Below are positions 13,792 through 26,938 of a stretch of DNA of 64,000 nucleotides, in pieces. The notes beneath the pieces were generated by a model. It made no database searches, was not told the DNA's origin, and saw nothing but the letters and a program-made list of their open reading frames with translations. Source of the stretch: Rhinopomastus cyanomelas (Eukaryota; Chordata; Aves; Bucerotiformes; Rhinopomastidae); the NCBI GenBank assembly GCA_013400115.1, contig VXBP01003713.1:62001-126000 (forward strand). The letters run 5' to 3'. Numbering within the stretch: the stretch's first letter is position 1; each line of letters opens with the position of its first letter. Made by a program: the position numbers and the translations under genes.

Positions 13792-16288
13792 GAAGGTCAG
13801 CGTAAGCAAATGTAGATAAAGAATGTAGAAAAAAGACTGAACTAGCAACTACTTTTCAGGGTGTTCTGTGGATGCAGGTACAGTTCAGAATGAAAGTACG
13901 TATTATTGGAATGCTGCTCAAGAGCAGCCACAGGTAGAATCACTAGGGAGTAACCGAACTGCCTGACATTAAAAGTGTCTGATCTTGAGATCCCGAAGAC
14001 ATCCAGGGCACTCCACCGTGCACATGCAATGAATCCATTATACTTGATAAAAACAGGAACTGAAAGCGATGGCAGTGCGTGGGATCATGGGATAATGTTT
14101 CAGATTTAGAGGCTTTAGAAGTTGCTTTTGGCCCCTAAACCTCTGCTACTCCTCTTCTGAATGCTGCCTCTTTTCCAAAGAACTTACCTCCTTCACAGTT
14201 AGAGCGAAAAATCAAACAAGCTTTGCAAAAATTGATTTAAAAAAATCAATGCTCTTGGACTAGCCCAAGAGATTTCTCGTGTAGACGAAGAATATCTGCC
14301 TCCTTTTCTAACCGCTTGTGCATCCTTTGGATTTAAATCAAAATCCTATCGGAAATTCCGGGTTCTTCTTCTCTTAAGCACAGCTTCTCTAAATCAAGGT
14401 CTATGTCTCCGGCTTTTCCAATTAGTTTGTTATTGACCAGCAGAGCAAGTCAAAGATTCATGTGTAACCCCTTGGACCTTTTGCTGCTTTCACGATCCAT
14501 CGTGTGAGTCACCACGTAGTAATTTCTTCCCTGGAAATCACAGGAAACCCTGGGAAGGAGCGACTTCTTTCTAAGAGGACTCCAGGTGAGTAGACGATCC
14601 TTGTTAAATCTGTGCAAAGGCCAGGGGTCTCCCTTGTCACATCCTGTGGATATTGATTGAAAAATGGAAGAAAGCAGAGAAAGGAGCTCAAGCCCAGTCA
14701 GAATGTTGTGTGAAAGACACAGCTGTATCTCAACACCGTTACCCAGAGGCTGTCCCCAGTATCGAAGGAACCCTATGGACTGTGTGTGGTTTCCCCAAGC
14801 GAGCAGACTCCGTGTTTTCTTCAGTGATGCCGCACCACAGCCTTAAATGATAAAGCAGCCCACTTCCTGCATGCAAGAGGAGATAAAGCTGGGGTCCGTA
14901 ACTCAGGAAGCACATCAGCATTTTCATCGCACGCAGCCTGGAATGCTGGCTGTAAACAACGGGCCCTCGACTCACAGGGAGGAAAGGGGAAACTTGCTTA
15001 ATCTAAATAGCTTCTCCAAGAGGAGTTTAATGAGCTCGTTTGGTGTTTCAGCACAAACATGGGGGGGGGTTAGCTCAGATGAGTGGGTTGTTCAAGGCAG
15101 TGTCTAGATGGTTGTTAGCAGTGGTAGAAGGGAGAATGCTGAGAGGGCTGTGCAGAGGAGTTTTGTCCCCACTTTGAAGAGAAGGGCTGTCCCTGAGATG
15201 GACAGAAGAGGACAGGTAAATGCCTAGGAGGTTATTTACTCTTTCCTCTGAACTTCCACATTGTTTGATTCCAGAACTCCTACTTTATTCTGCCCAGATC
15301 TGAAGATGCTGCCACGGAAGACAGTGTAAGATGTCAACAAGGATAGCATTTGCCTGGAAAAGAGCACAAAACCTCTTAGGATGAGTTACCATGGCCAGTC
15401 ACCTTTGCCTTAGAAGTAAGTTTCTCTCTGCAACAAACATACGTAGAGGAAACCATATGGCAGAGATCTTCTGAGCTCTGAGATGGGAAGCAGAAAAAAG
15501 GCTGCCCAAAGTCCAGTCTATTTATTTTCCTTATGTTAGGGCTTAGCAGCCTCTGCCTTGGAGCAGGAACACATCACAGCAGCCCCAGTATAAAGTGACA
15601 GGCCCTGTCCCAAAGACTGCAGAAGCAGGACTGACATAGCAGAGGACATTTATGAAGTGATGGTGAAAAGCAGTGAATTCCTCAAGGATCATCACAGGTT
15701 TCCAGACTTCCATTTTCCTTGAGATTGAGTCTTCACTATGAGGACCAAGAGACAGAAATAAACAGTATATGCAGGGTAACTGCTATGAAATTTTTGTGGG
15801 CATATCAGAGACATCCTGTCAAACCTCCTGGTTACAGAAGCTGGGGCTGTGGGGCTCCTGTCCATCTGACTCCATAGGAACCTGCCTCCTCCAGGCAGCA
15901 GAGAGTGGAAGGAGGAACTTATTCCCTGGTGCAAAGTAAGGGCTCTCCGGTGCCCAAGCTGAAGCGAGAGACAGCGTTGTTTTGAAAGCTTTCAGGATTC
16001 GTACGTGGAGATACCTTGATTCCAGCTGTCTTTCCTCTGTAGAAGGCTGGTCTCACTTCTGAGTACCTATCAGGGGAGCGGGAGGAAAGTCAGAGCAATG
16101 ACAACGTTTGAACGGCTGGCATCCTTCCCGTGCTTTCAAATGGCTTTTAAAACACGACCCTGTCAGTGCACCAACTGCTAAGTAGCACTGAGGCTGAAAC
16201 TCTGATTTCCAGGTAACTAAGGTATCTGTTTCTTACCATCAGACTGTCACTGACAAGGGCTACGGGCCCCCGAGAACCAGAGATCACA

Positions 16289-17168
16289 ATGGAGCAACTG
16301 GATTGTTCTGGAGCTCTGTGTGTGTTCCTACGCTCACTACACACCAAATATTTGCCTAAGGAAGTGGAGGCTGGGGTGGAAACTGGGGGTCTGAAGTCCT
16401 CGCTGAATAGCCAGAAAGCTGATGGCAACGTGCCAAGTCACGGGACCAAGACCAGTGGTTTGAAAAATACCAGGAAACTGAGGAAGTGGAAAGAGTAAAG
16501 AGCTTTCCTTCTGGTCTTTCATGGACCCCTGCAAAGCTGCCCTGCGCCTTTGCAGGCAGCATCCCCTTGCCTGTAGGAAAACTGAGCATAGATGTCTTCT
16601 TCCCACCCAGGGACTTCATGCAGACTCTGCTGGCTTCTCTCAGGAGCGTACGCAGGTGTCACACGTGCCCTCTGACTCCCCGGAGAACTTGGACTTTTTC
16701 CTTGAGTATACTTAGGGGAGACTGGCGAGAAAAGAAAGTACATTTCTTTGGAGATGAAGTCATGGCAAATACCTTGGAGGTGGAAAAAGGAAACCAAGAT
16801 CCAGACCTCAGCAAGCTTGCCAGTGGAATAAACTCTGCTGTGTAGGATATAAATAAAGACCCTCTCAATGCGTAGCACTGTTTTATGATCACTCCAAAGA
16901 GGAAAATCCTCCTGCCAGCACAAGCATCTCATATCAGTGATGCTGAATGTTTCAACAGAAAAGCCTTGATGAAGCGAAAGCCAAGAGCCTCAAGGATGCT
17001 GAGGCCTGTTCCCCCTGCTTCCAGAAGTGGTGTGAGTGGGTGAAAGGACACTCTTTGTACCAAAGCTTTATCAGCACTAAGTATCTTAGGAAATATTTCC
17101 TAGCTTGTAAGGAGAATCCAGATTTTGGGACAAAACCTTTGCCAAGGCAGCAAACCAAGAAAGTGTAG
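16289..17168 (+). pseudogene. Unrecognised stretch of adjacent open frames, possible decayed coding remnant
   Basis: Several open frames lie end to end on the plus strand: 16289-16498 (frame 2), 16486-16845 (frame 1) and 16947-17168 (frame 3). The last encodes a Lys- and aromatic-rich segment (SPCFQKWCEWVKGH, YQSFISTKYLRKYFLACKEN) that looks more protein-like than most noncoding translations. I do not recognise a family. No splice sites or start context support a live gene. It may be a frame-shifted pseudogene or chance. Confidence 0.2.
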
Positions 17169-20100
17169 AGTTATGTTCTAATTTGGAAGGTTGTGACTGT
17201 TCTGCCAGATGGCAGGACTTTTTATTGTGCTCTAAGATAGGCTAAACTGCAACTGCAGGACCAGCAGACTACGGCATACGAATTAGCTGTTATGGAAGCC
17301 CATCGGCTCAGAAACGCTTGGAAGTTTTAATAGGAGTATGATTATCATCTCAAGAAGTAACTAATGACTTGAATTGGATTCCCATGCACGCTGAATGTGT
17401 AATTGTGACCAGATGACATCAACCACATGCTGTTAGCATATGTGGCACAAGGATCCTTCTCCTTAAAAAAATGAAGAGTTCTGCCTCTCCCTGCCTCTCC
17501 ATCAGCCCTCCCCAGGCCCCCTTCTCACCACAAACACTCCCACAGAAGAATGTGTTGCAAGAAGTTACAACCAATTTACTCTCTCAGTGAGAGTTTTCTA
17601 TGAAAAAATAATTAAAGCCGTATATTGTCAGAGTGGTCTAATGGAGCTTGTGATTGTTCTCAGTCGAGCCTAATGAGATAGTAAACAACTCACTGGCACT
17701 TAAATGCAAAGCAGGAAAAAGCAGTAGAAAGATTTTTAGCAAGAAGGACAAAGAAGAAACAAGTAAAATGTGTAGCTTGCATCAACTTCACGTGGGGTCA
17801 ACGTAATGAGTAAAGTTCTTTTTTCCTACCAGATAATTAAGCCGAATACATTTTTGGAATGATTCAGCTGCAGGGACTTTCCCGTGGTGTTGGGCCAGAT
17901 TGATCGACCTGCCATCCTTATTTAGGCAGTGAAACACCCTGACTGTGTGTGTTTAGTTTTGCCTGGGGGTGCTTCAGAGTGATGCTATGAGGTGCATGGG
18001 CTTCTGCAGCGACTGCAGAGGCAGAGAACCCCTGAAGACCTCTGTGGAGCGTGTGAATGAAATACTTTTGCTGTTGTTTAAACAGAGAGCTTAGTATCTT
18101 CTGTAGGTTCCTGTGTGTGCAACACAGTGCTCTAAGACTAGCCAACATCAGACACCGTGTCTTTGCTTGTGGCTGAGGGTGAAGAGAAACCTGACACTTG
18201 ACTCAATTTGGAGTTAGTGTCTTGATGACTTGAGCATTAAGCTGCTGCAGATGTGATGGCATTTGCTTGCTTTGCTCAAAAAGCAGAGCATTTGCTAAAA
18301 ACATCTACCTCTTCTCTCATCCTGGTGTTTTTGCTGCAGTCCTGCAGGACAGAGTGAGCCAGGCAGTGCTCTCCCTTGCTTCCGCCTGAGCAGAGCTCTA
18401 CAGTGGGGAACACGGGGAAAGCAGCAAACAAAGGGCTTTGGACCAGCCATCGCTCCTCACTGCATGTTGTGCCCAGTGACTCCTGGGAGGAGACACAAGT
18501 GGTCTCTGGCTCTCAACACAACATCGTCCAAAAAAGTTGTTCTCCCCTAGAGTGTGTTTCAAGTGGAGAGAATTTCTGCGCCAGGCTGTTCTGACCTGCT
18601 GAGAAACACTGGGAACTGCCCGTGGTCATGCGGCGGTGACCCCATTTCGTGGTTGAACCCTGTTGTGCAGGGTCAGGGCAGGTCTCCACACCCATTGCAG
18701 CCCTCTTTGTCCTTTGTAGTACAAAGGAGAAATGTGGCTCACCTACACAACACAGCTGTGAAGAAGATGCTTTGGGGACAAACCTAGAAGTCCCTGGGGG
18801 TTGACGCAGACAATTTTGTGGGGTCAGGAGGTTGAAAATTACCTTCCATGTGGAAGGAAGGCAAGAAAAGGAGAAAGTGGATGTTGTTTTATGGGGAAAA
18901 CACGGCTGGCAGCGTATCCTTTGTGATTGTGTTCTAAGTGGCTTTAAGAGCGTGTTCATCCTCATCTAACCTCGTACTGCCATGGTATCTGAATAGCTAA
19001 TGTGAATTTATTGCAGTGATTGTGCATTTGTGGTTGAGTTTATTATTTAACCGCTCATTTTAAAAAGCTTCAGTCTGTCATTAGGGTGAGATGTGTGTGA
19101 GTAAAGCCAGCAGGACGTGTCTAGGAACGGTGTGTGGTAGTAAAGGACCGAGAGAAAGGAAAGTAACAGTAAGGCTTTGGTGTCTGTGAACCAAATGTAA
19201 CGTAGAAAATTTGCAATGATTTGGGAGAAGGTACAAAGGAAACGACAGTAAGTTAAACCCAGTTCTTAACAGCTGCCAGTTGCATCCACTGCTTTGGAGG
19301 TGTTGGCAATTTGTATCGTGAGGAGGAGTCTGCCACAGAAAGAGACTCCTCCTACGGGTCCTGGATCTTCACTCCTGCTGCTGTGCCTGTTGGTATGTCA
19401 CTGTATGCCAGAGTCTTACCAGGAAAACACCGTGCATGGCTGAACAAGGTCAGTAAAGGTGTGTGCAGCTCTCCCACGTAATTTCCAGGAAGAGACTGCA
19501 AAACAAAATCCTTCCTTGCTTTTCCTACTTCTAAGTGGCTGAAATGCACTTCTGCCTTGTCCTTGCTTTATTCAGACTATTTATAGATATGCTTACTTAT
19601 TAATGAAATTTCTTAGAAGCAGAAATAAAACCTACTTCCATTCTTCAAACCACTTACAGTAACTAGATCAACTTTCTGGATCTGCTGCTTCCTTGGAGAC
19701 TCTAAGTTCCAGGAAAGGATGGATGAGTGCTCACAGTGAGTGGTCAGGGGAAAGCATTTCTTTGATTGCATAAAGCAGTGCTTCTTCCAGACAGTTTTGG
19801 GCTTCAAGGTGGGTACTACAATTCTCCTTGTATTCCCAGGCCTCCCCAGGAGGAGGGGTGAGGAGTTTCTGCAGTGCAGTGGTGTGGCGCAGCGTGTGGC
19901 AAAAGGAGGACTGGATGGCTCTCCCCACCAGCCCGTCACATCCTACACGGATCCACAGCCACCCACGGCACGTGGTCACAGGGCTGGAGAGGGAGTGTGG
20001 ACCTGTCCTCAATGGACTGTAAGAAAGACGTCTAAACGTAATCTTTCTGCTTTTCTCTAGCAGAACAGGTGAGTGTGCTGTTAAACTGAGAGTGCTGTGA

Positions 20101-21646
20101 GTGGTGGTTCAAACGCGACTGCACGTGCGACGCGGTGCAATCATACAGACCTTGGCATTTATGAATTAATGCTGAATTTTCAGAATGTTCTCGGGAATTC
20201 AGTATCCAGCCCCAAAACACCCATGAGCAAATTGTCTCTTCTCTTCCTTCCAGAATGAATAGAAAATGCTATTATTTTCTACGGTCTCATGAACCACAGA
20301 GGCATCTGTGCACCTCTTTAGAGCTGGTGAGTGTGGTAAAGAGTTTTCCTTCCAGGGAAGGGTAAACTACAGATGAGCTCCCTTGGGACACAAGGTGACT
20401 GAAACATAAACAACACACAGGCGTGTGTGGAACGGAAACCTGAACTTTGTGGCTCACATAAATATCACTGAAATAAGCAAGGGGGACAGAGATTTAGTGG
20501 GAATCATGGAAACATCAAAAGGGGAAAAAGCCACAGAGGAAGAACATCATGGTGCAGGAAAAAAGTCGATGGAGAGCATTCCAAGCAGAAAGCTGGCTGA
20601 AAGGAGATTTGGAGCTGTGACAGAAAAACTTCATTCCTCTTTGAATCTTGATCTATTCAGGAAGACAGGCAATTACACATTCTTTCTAAATGAGGGGCTT
20701 TGCATCATAGGACAACTTAATTTCCTCCACAGAAAAGAAAATAAATCAGCATAAGACTCTAGTTTTGTTGAAATAGTTTGAGTCAAATAAATAAAACCCC
20801 CCAATGCATCAAGACTGTGGTACGTGTGTCTTTACAGTGCGCCCTTGCTGGGGTTTATCAGTTCTGAGAGCAAGTTATAATTCTAGAAGAAGGGAGGCAA
20901 GGGAGCCCTAATAAATAAGTTACAGGGAAATTTATGCTTCCAGCCACCTGCTACCCAGTCAACTGTGTTAAAGCCTGGCAAAATCGAAGTCCCTGTGAGA
21001 TTTCCTGTCTCCTGAATATTAGTTTCCCCTGTAGTAGGTAGATACCTCTCTAATGGGTTTCTGGCCACCTGCAGACCTGTCCAGCTGGGTAAATTGCATT
21101 GCATTGTAATGAACCTGCTTAGGCAACTGGGAGGGAAGTTGCTCCAAAATAATTTCCATAATGGGAAAAAAACAACCCTTAATTAAAATATTAGCTCTTA
21201 AGTATCAAATAGAGCAGTTAGAAAAGAGCAAACACTTAATATGGCTTGCCTTCTTGTCCTGTGCTACCTAGCGGTGATGGATGCAGCTGATGCAGGTCAT
21301 GTCATCGGGCCATATGAAATCTGTGCAGTGAGACAAACGGGGACACTGCAGGCATTGTCGGGGCGTGCTGTTTGGATGTTTTATGAAAATATGTTTTCTA
21401 GACCCTTTGTGATGCCCCTGGAGCCTAAAGTGCTCATAGTTAATAAATTCCAATGGATATATGAATGTGCAAAGGACACAAGGCTGGTGAGAACATAGAT
21501 GTGCCTCATAAATGCAGTCTGCACTATGCAGACTTCTTTTCTATGAGCTGGCAAATCTAACCCTGTTCTTCCCACCCTCTCACCCCTAAAAATACCTCTA
21601 GTGGAAAAAGTAGCAGAGGGATCCAATGGACAGGTGACTCATGGAA

Positions 21647-21706
21647 ACTCTCTGATCTATTGAAACCCTCTGATTCACTCTCTGATCTAATAAAACCCTC
21701 TGTTTT
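21647..21706. repeat. 30-bp tandem duplication
   Basis: Two adjacent 30-bp copies start ACTCTCTGATCTA and continue to AACCCTCTG. They differ at a few positions, mainly in the middle and at the last four bases. Confidence 0.9.
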
Positions 21707-22004
21707 TTTACCCACTATTGGTCACACAGCTGTAAGTTATGGGATTGAGAAGTCCAAAAGCAATCACAAGGGACTTCAGGGCACAGGGACAATTGCTTAA
21801 CGGTTCTGTAGCACAGGTGATGTTATCCTCAGTGTCTTTGGTGGCAGCAAAGAATCTGAAAGGAACAAGAAAGCTCACCAGATGAACACAGGGCTCGGAG
21901 ATTGATGTCATTGGTGGAGTTTTGGATTCTTTCATCATGGGGAGGTTTTCAGGGCACTGCACCTGCTGAGGACTGATGGATTTGAGCTGTCTCAAAGAGG
22001 GTAA

Positions 22005-22663
22005 GGAATTCTTGCTAGTGTGTTGGTGGGGCTCACTGAGAGGTCTTTAAACTAGATTTGAAGGGGAAAGCATGTGAAACCAGGCTCAGCAGAGATGAGC
22101 CTAGGCATGGTGTGCAATTGCTGGGGCTTAAATCAATAGCTCAGCTCAAGTGCATCTACACCAATCCACACAGCCTGGGTTACATGCAGGAGGAGCTGGG
22201 AGCCATTGTGCAAGAGGATAAAGATGACATCTTTGCCATCACTGAAATGTGGTGGGACAACTCGTGTGACTGGAGTGCTGCGATGGATGGCCACAAGCTC
22301 TTCAGAAACGTAAGGAAGGAGGAGTGGTGGGGTGGCCCTCTATCTTAGAAAATTTTTGATTTTACAGAACTTGACAAGTCTGATGATAAAGTTAGATGCT
22401 TATGAGTAAGGATGAGGGGGAAGGTCAACAAGGTGGATATCCTTTTTGGAATCTGTCATAAGCCACCTAACTGGGTGGAAGAGGTGGATGAAGTGACCAT
22501 TACCAAGGACAAGGACAAGGCTGTGGTACTTACCACCTTCTTTGCCTCAGTCTTCAGTGACCAGTCCAGTTATCCTCAAGATATTCAGCCTCCTGGACTG
22601 GAAGAGGGGTGGAGAGCAAGATACAGCTGAGGGAGCTGGCAGAGAGCTTGCAAGCCACTCTCA
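22005..22663 (+). mobile_element. Old CR1 LINE, endonuclease end of ORF2 (left part)
   Basis: This stretch begins near the ORF1-ORF2 junction (TTTAAACTAGATTTGAAGGG) and continues into the N-terminal endonuclease of CR1 ORF2, with AQLKCIYTNPHSLG, DIFAITEMWWDN and AAMDGHKLFR. It then jumps by deletion to the DKDKAVVLTTFFASVFSDQS segment that precedes the reverse transcriptase. It is interrupted by a short opposite-strand CR1 and resumes at 22747. This is the only copy in the window that retains the 5' half of ORF2. Confidence 0.9.
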
Positions 22664-22746
22664 CAGAATCATAGAATCATTAGGGATTGGAAGGGGCCTC
22701 ACAAGATCATCTAGTACAATCCCCCTGACACAGCAGGATCACCTGT
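22664..22746 (-). mobile_element. Short young CR1 LINE 3' end nested in an older CR1
   Basis: This is about 83 bp of the common CR1 3' end in reverse orientation (CAGAATCATAGAATCATTAG to CAGGATCACC), inserted into the older CR1. Confidence 0.93.
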
Positions 22747-22995
22747 GACCTAGTGGATGAGGGGCTGTGGATATTGTTTATCTAGACTTTAGTAAAGCGT
22801 TTGACACAGTCCACAGTCTTCCACAGCATGGCTCATGGCTTAGATGGGTGGACCCTTCACTGGGTGACAAACCAGCTGGATGGCCAAGACCAGAGTTCTG
22901 CTGAATTGGGTTAGTGACCAGTAACAAGGGCTGTTCCCCAGGGCTCAGTGTTGGAGCCAGCTTTGTTTAACCTCTTTATCAATGATCTGGACTTG
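22747..22995 (+). mobile_element. Old CR1 LINE, reverse transcriptase segment (right part)
   Basis: Translations across frames give degenerate reverse transcriptase pieces: LVDEG, a decayed version of the FSKAFDTV motif, then AVPQGSVLEPALFNLFINDLD. Several stops and frameshifts are present. The element ends at about 22995 without the catalytic FADD motif or the 3' tail, so it is 3'-deleted. Confidence 0.85.
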
Positions 22996-25900
22996 TCATA
23001 GAATATTAAGCTGCAAAACCTCATCGAAGATCTTCTTCCAGCACGGCAAAGGTGACAAGCTAGCTTCTGCACAGCTGGATTAATGATGATTGATAATTAG
23101 AATGAAATATTCCTGCCTTGTATTTTTACTTTGCTGCTCTGTCACTGCAGATCTCTGTTTCAATCTGTGTATTGTGACATAGTCCACAGCCACACTTTCC
23201 CCCTCTGTCTTGCACAGTAATAAAGATTCCCTATCATGAGATAGGTCTGGGTATCTAACTGTAACCATTAACTGGGCTTTCTCCCAGAGTACTCCCGTGG
23301 GCACGGTTGTGGGTCCCCAAAGTCCGCGTGGCAGCGGGCTGATAGGTTTGGCTCTCTACACTGCAGGGGAGGACAGTTTTCCAGGGTGTGGATCTGGACA
23401 TGACTTCATTTGTGTCACGGTGCCTCAGCGGGGATGGGGTGCTGGCCTGCTCCTGTGGCAGTCCCAGCAGCCAAGATCATGGTGAGAAAGTGAGAAGAAA
23501 GGTTGGAACTCTGAGCTCTCCTGACCGTGCTGCACACCTGCCTCTTCTCTGTGCTGTCATTGCGTTGGAGCTTTTTCCTTTCACTTTGGTTTTTGCTCAG
23601 CTCTGAGCCTCCCTCTGGGTTTGGCACCCTTCTAGCTTCAATCTGAGTTAAGGAATTGCTCCCTGGGCATGTAGTCCTGAATGCCGGGGTGAGGAACCCA
23701 GCAGCTAGTGACAGCAGTGACGAGCACAGCTCCTGCCAGCTGCAGCTTTGAAAGTTCAAACACAGCAGCTTTTGCTGCCATTTCTGAGTCTCTGCTCCTT
23801 TTGTGAACTTTCTACAGTGACATGAGATGTGATTAATTAACCTGCCATCACTTTTTCTGTGAATAAGTAGTCACACTGACTTGGTAGGATGCAGTTCTTC
23901 AGTGATGAGTGTTCCTCTCTGTGCTGATGTTTTGCTTGATCTCTTTGTAATCTACAACGTTATTTTGGTTTTGCTTTCTTTTTCCCCCTTGTGGGTCAGT
24001 ATTTCTCGTGTTCTGGTCTTTCTGTCAGTTTTGAGGCAGATAGCCCATGGTACTGTGTGGTGACCAAGGTGGTGGTTCTCTCAGTTTGGTTCCTAGCCTT
24101 GGTCTGGAGCTTTTGTGGAAGGTCAGGCCCTCCTGCCTTTGCAGATTATACCTGACAGGGGGAGTTCACCAACAGACATCCTTTCTTCTGAGATTTTTTA
24201 ATCTGTTATCCTAAGTTTTCAGTGAGAAAGAAAAGTACAATAATACTTTTACAATACAATAAGTAAAAGCAGACAATTTGCATTTAATAAAGCAGCTATG
24301 GAAGAGTAAAACTTGAAAGCATCCTTCAGCTTCAGGCAGCTTTAGAAATTAATAAGTGCAATTTAGATAAAATGGAGAAAGATAGCTACCAGTGCAATGC
24401 AGTGAAATGGAATTAAGGAGTCTGAGTGATTCTTTCTTGTAAAGGTCAACATCATTGACTGAATTTTTGTGAACCTAATAAATTCTAAGATATGCTATAA
24501 ATAGGAGCATCTCAAGGGCAATCCTTAAGTCATTCAATTGAAAAATGGGACAAAATAAATAGTAAAATGATAATGAGAAATGGCAAATCAAGTTAAAACG
24601 GTGCGTTTAGACCTGGCTTTCTTGATAACACAATTTTAAAATGTTACCAAATCAATTCTTATTTATAATGCTTTTTGGAAAGAGATTAACTGACTTTGGA
24701 CACAAACCAGATTTCTACGCAGATTTTCAGTAGTGCCAACACCAAGTGGCTGGTTTTGAAGGCTATGGCAGCAATGAAAGTCTTCACTTACATATTTATA
24801 TATAATCAGGTAAGAATTGTAACCTGTGAATTAAATGTTTTATGAGAAAAGGAACCAACCTTTTACTGTGTTGTATTCACTTACAATTACAACATTCAAT
24901 CTAAATTTTCACTGATAAAAGTAGAATCTACTAGTAAGGAGGATGATAAGTCACAGACTTGCAATGCATTTTGCCAAACTACTTCTTAGCATGGAGAATT
25001 TAGGGAATTCCAGTAGTTAATGCCCTGCAGGAGATCAAATTAAAGGGGCACAGTGGTCCATGCCAGCCTTAAACGACCTTCCTAGCTTTACAGCACACAC
25101 TCCTGGGTTGTACACTGATGTGTAAATTCTGTTTTTGTACAACTGTTATTTCCTCACAAAGAAGGATGTCTGTAGTCAATACTCATGATCAAAAAGCTCT
25201 GTTCCCAGCTCCATCCCAACTGCAAAAGCTTCTCTTCTGCGCTTTGTCCCAGCTGTAAAACTGTCACTGTCCCATGAGCATGTTTGTGGTTCAGAGATCA
25301 AGTTTGTCTTTGGTGTAGTCAGGGCTTGGTCAAGTGATTACATCGGCAGCAGATAAGCAGGCCCTGCAGAAGGGGTTTGAGCTGGTGATTAGTCTCTGTG
25401 TCAGTGCCAGCGAGACAGCTGCCTCCTGGTCTGGCTGACTCCTCTCTGTGCTGTGCCACCCATTGAGGATGTGCAAGTTTCCAGCTAGCCAGATGCACAT
25501 TGCTCCCAAGAAAAACACAGGCTTTGTGGTGGTGAGATAGAGAGTGAGACTCAAAGAAGCTGTGGCAGCCCCAGGTCTGTGCATGGACATTCTCTAAAGC
25601 TGTCTCTGCTAGCAGTTAATGTAATACTTAGACACTTGCCCGGGCTGATGCTCGCTGGACAGCTGTAGACTTTCTGGTTTTGAGGTATATTTTCATTCCC
25701 CAGATGTACTCTTTTCTCAAATTAATGCACTTTGACCATAGCTGCAGCCTTCTGCTTGTATTTTGTCTGCTGGGAGCACATGCAACAGATGGAGGCAAAG
25801 CAACAGCAGGAAGACATCTGAGCATGAGACGCACAATAACCACAGGCGCTCACACAGGGCGAGTGCTGAGGTCGTGGAGAAGTCACAGGGAGGGTAGCAC

Positions 25901-26506
25901 CTAAAATAAAAAGGTACCAAAACAGGATACATACACAAAAATGATGGTGATAGCATCCTCACCGAGTGCTCAGGGCACTCTGCCCTGTAACAAGCAAGAG
26001 CATTGTGACTTGAGGGGAGGTACTAAAGGACATAAAGGTGGCAGGTAACGCAGCAGCAGAGCACTGGGCCTCTGTGGTTCCTTCACGGTGGTGATGGATG
26101 GCTGCTTACTGAGGACAGAGCGATGCAGGATCCCAGCAGATGTGCAGGGTGTACAAAAACACCTGGGAGTACCGTGGGGAGCAGCTGGAGCAGCTGTGGG
26201 TTTTGCAGTGGCAGAGGACCAGGACAAGGGATTGGGAAGCAGACAGATGAGGAGCCATCCCTGCAGCAAATTGCACCAGTTAACTGGTCCTTGTTCCTCA
26301 CGCTGGAAACCTTTAGTCAAGTAAATATGTTTGACCTCAGGTTGTGAGCAAACTGTACGTTCTTTCTGTGAACTGACGGTCACAGGAGGTTGACCAATGA
26401 TTCAGGATGACTGGGATGGAACCAATGCTTTAAGTCTTTGAGATTTTAAACTCAGTGAAATGAAGTCAAGGCTGAGTAGGAGAGCAAAAAAAAGGTTGGA
26501 ACAAGT
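22996..26506. other. Intergenic sequence, partly AT-rich
   Basis: The segment 24180-25060 is AT-rich. A weak LTR-like outline (TGTCACGG near 23414 and CTGACA near 24154) is too thin to annotate. No gene is seen. Confidence 0.55.
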
Positions 26507-26938
26507 TGTCATAGGTTAACCCTGCAAGGCAGCTCAGCCCCGCTCCCTGGCAGCAGCCTGGCAGAGAGCATCTCAAAGGCAAAAGGGAGACGACTCTCCT
26601 GCTGCTGCCTCAGCACAACAGACCCTAAATGCCCCCAGGAGTTTGCCTGTTACATCTAAAAAACCCCAAAACAACCCCCAGCTAAGAAATGGGCTTTTTC
26701 ACTTTCGTAAAACATTAGGAGAACTTGCCGACTTCCATGAATGTCTTTAGGGCAGTTTCCTACTCCAAAGGAGAAAATAAATACTCAAACTACTGGCTTT
26801 CAGCATTTATCAAGAAATCTAATAGCCAGAGCGGAGCTCTGTAATTACGGTCTCCAAGACAGATGAGCCTAAATAGTTTTTGTATGGATTTCTGCAAGAT
26901 CAATATTGCTGATTCTTTTTTAAGCCCGTCCTATGACA
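26507..26938 (+). mobile_element. Probable solo LTR with inverted ends
   Basis: This stretch starts TGTCATAGGTTAACCC and ends CCTATGACA, so nine bases at each end are a perfect inverted pair beginning TG and ending CA, the hallmark of retroviral LTRs. Its 5' part resembles bird ERVL-type LTRs as I remember them. A possible poly(A) signal AATAAA lies at about 26776. The flanking five bases (CAAGT and CAGAT) are similar but not identical, as expected of an old target duplication or of chance. No retroviral genes flank it, so it would be a solo LTR of about 432 bp. Confidence 0.55.

Larger units (their letters stand above)
13792..22004. other. Intergenic sequence, largely unrecognised
   Basis: Contents noted: a run of nine G at 15061-15069, the protein-like stretch at 16289-17168, a pyrimidine-rich block near 17480-17545, an unidentified 109-codon frame at 20425-20754 and the 30-bp duplication at 21647. 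No gene is supported. Confidence 0.55.

Noticed and set aside
20425..20754. 109-codon open frame near the old CR1
   Set aside because: I considered it as a CR1 ORF1 piece because of its position, but the residues do not match CR1 proteins I know.
23414..24158. LTR from TGTCACGG to CTGACA
   Set aside because: Only the outer five bases are inverted, the flanks do not match, and I see no convincing poly(A) signal.
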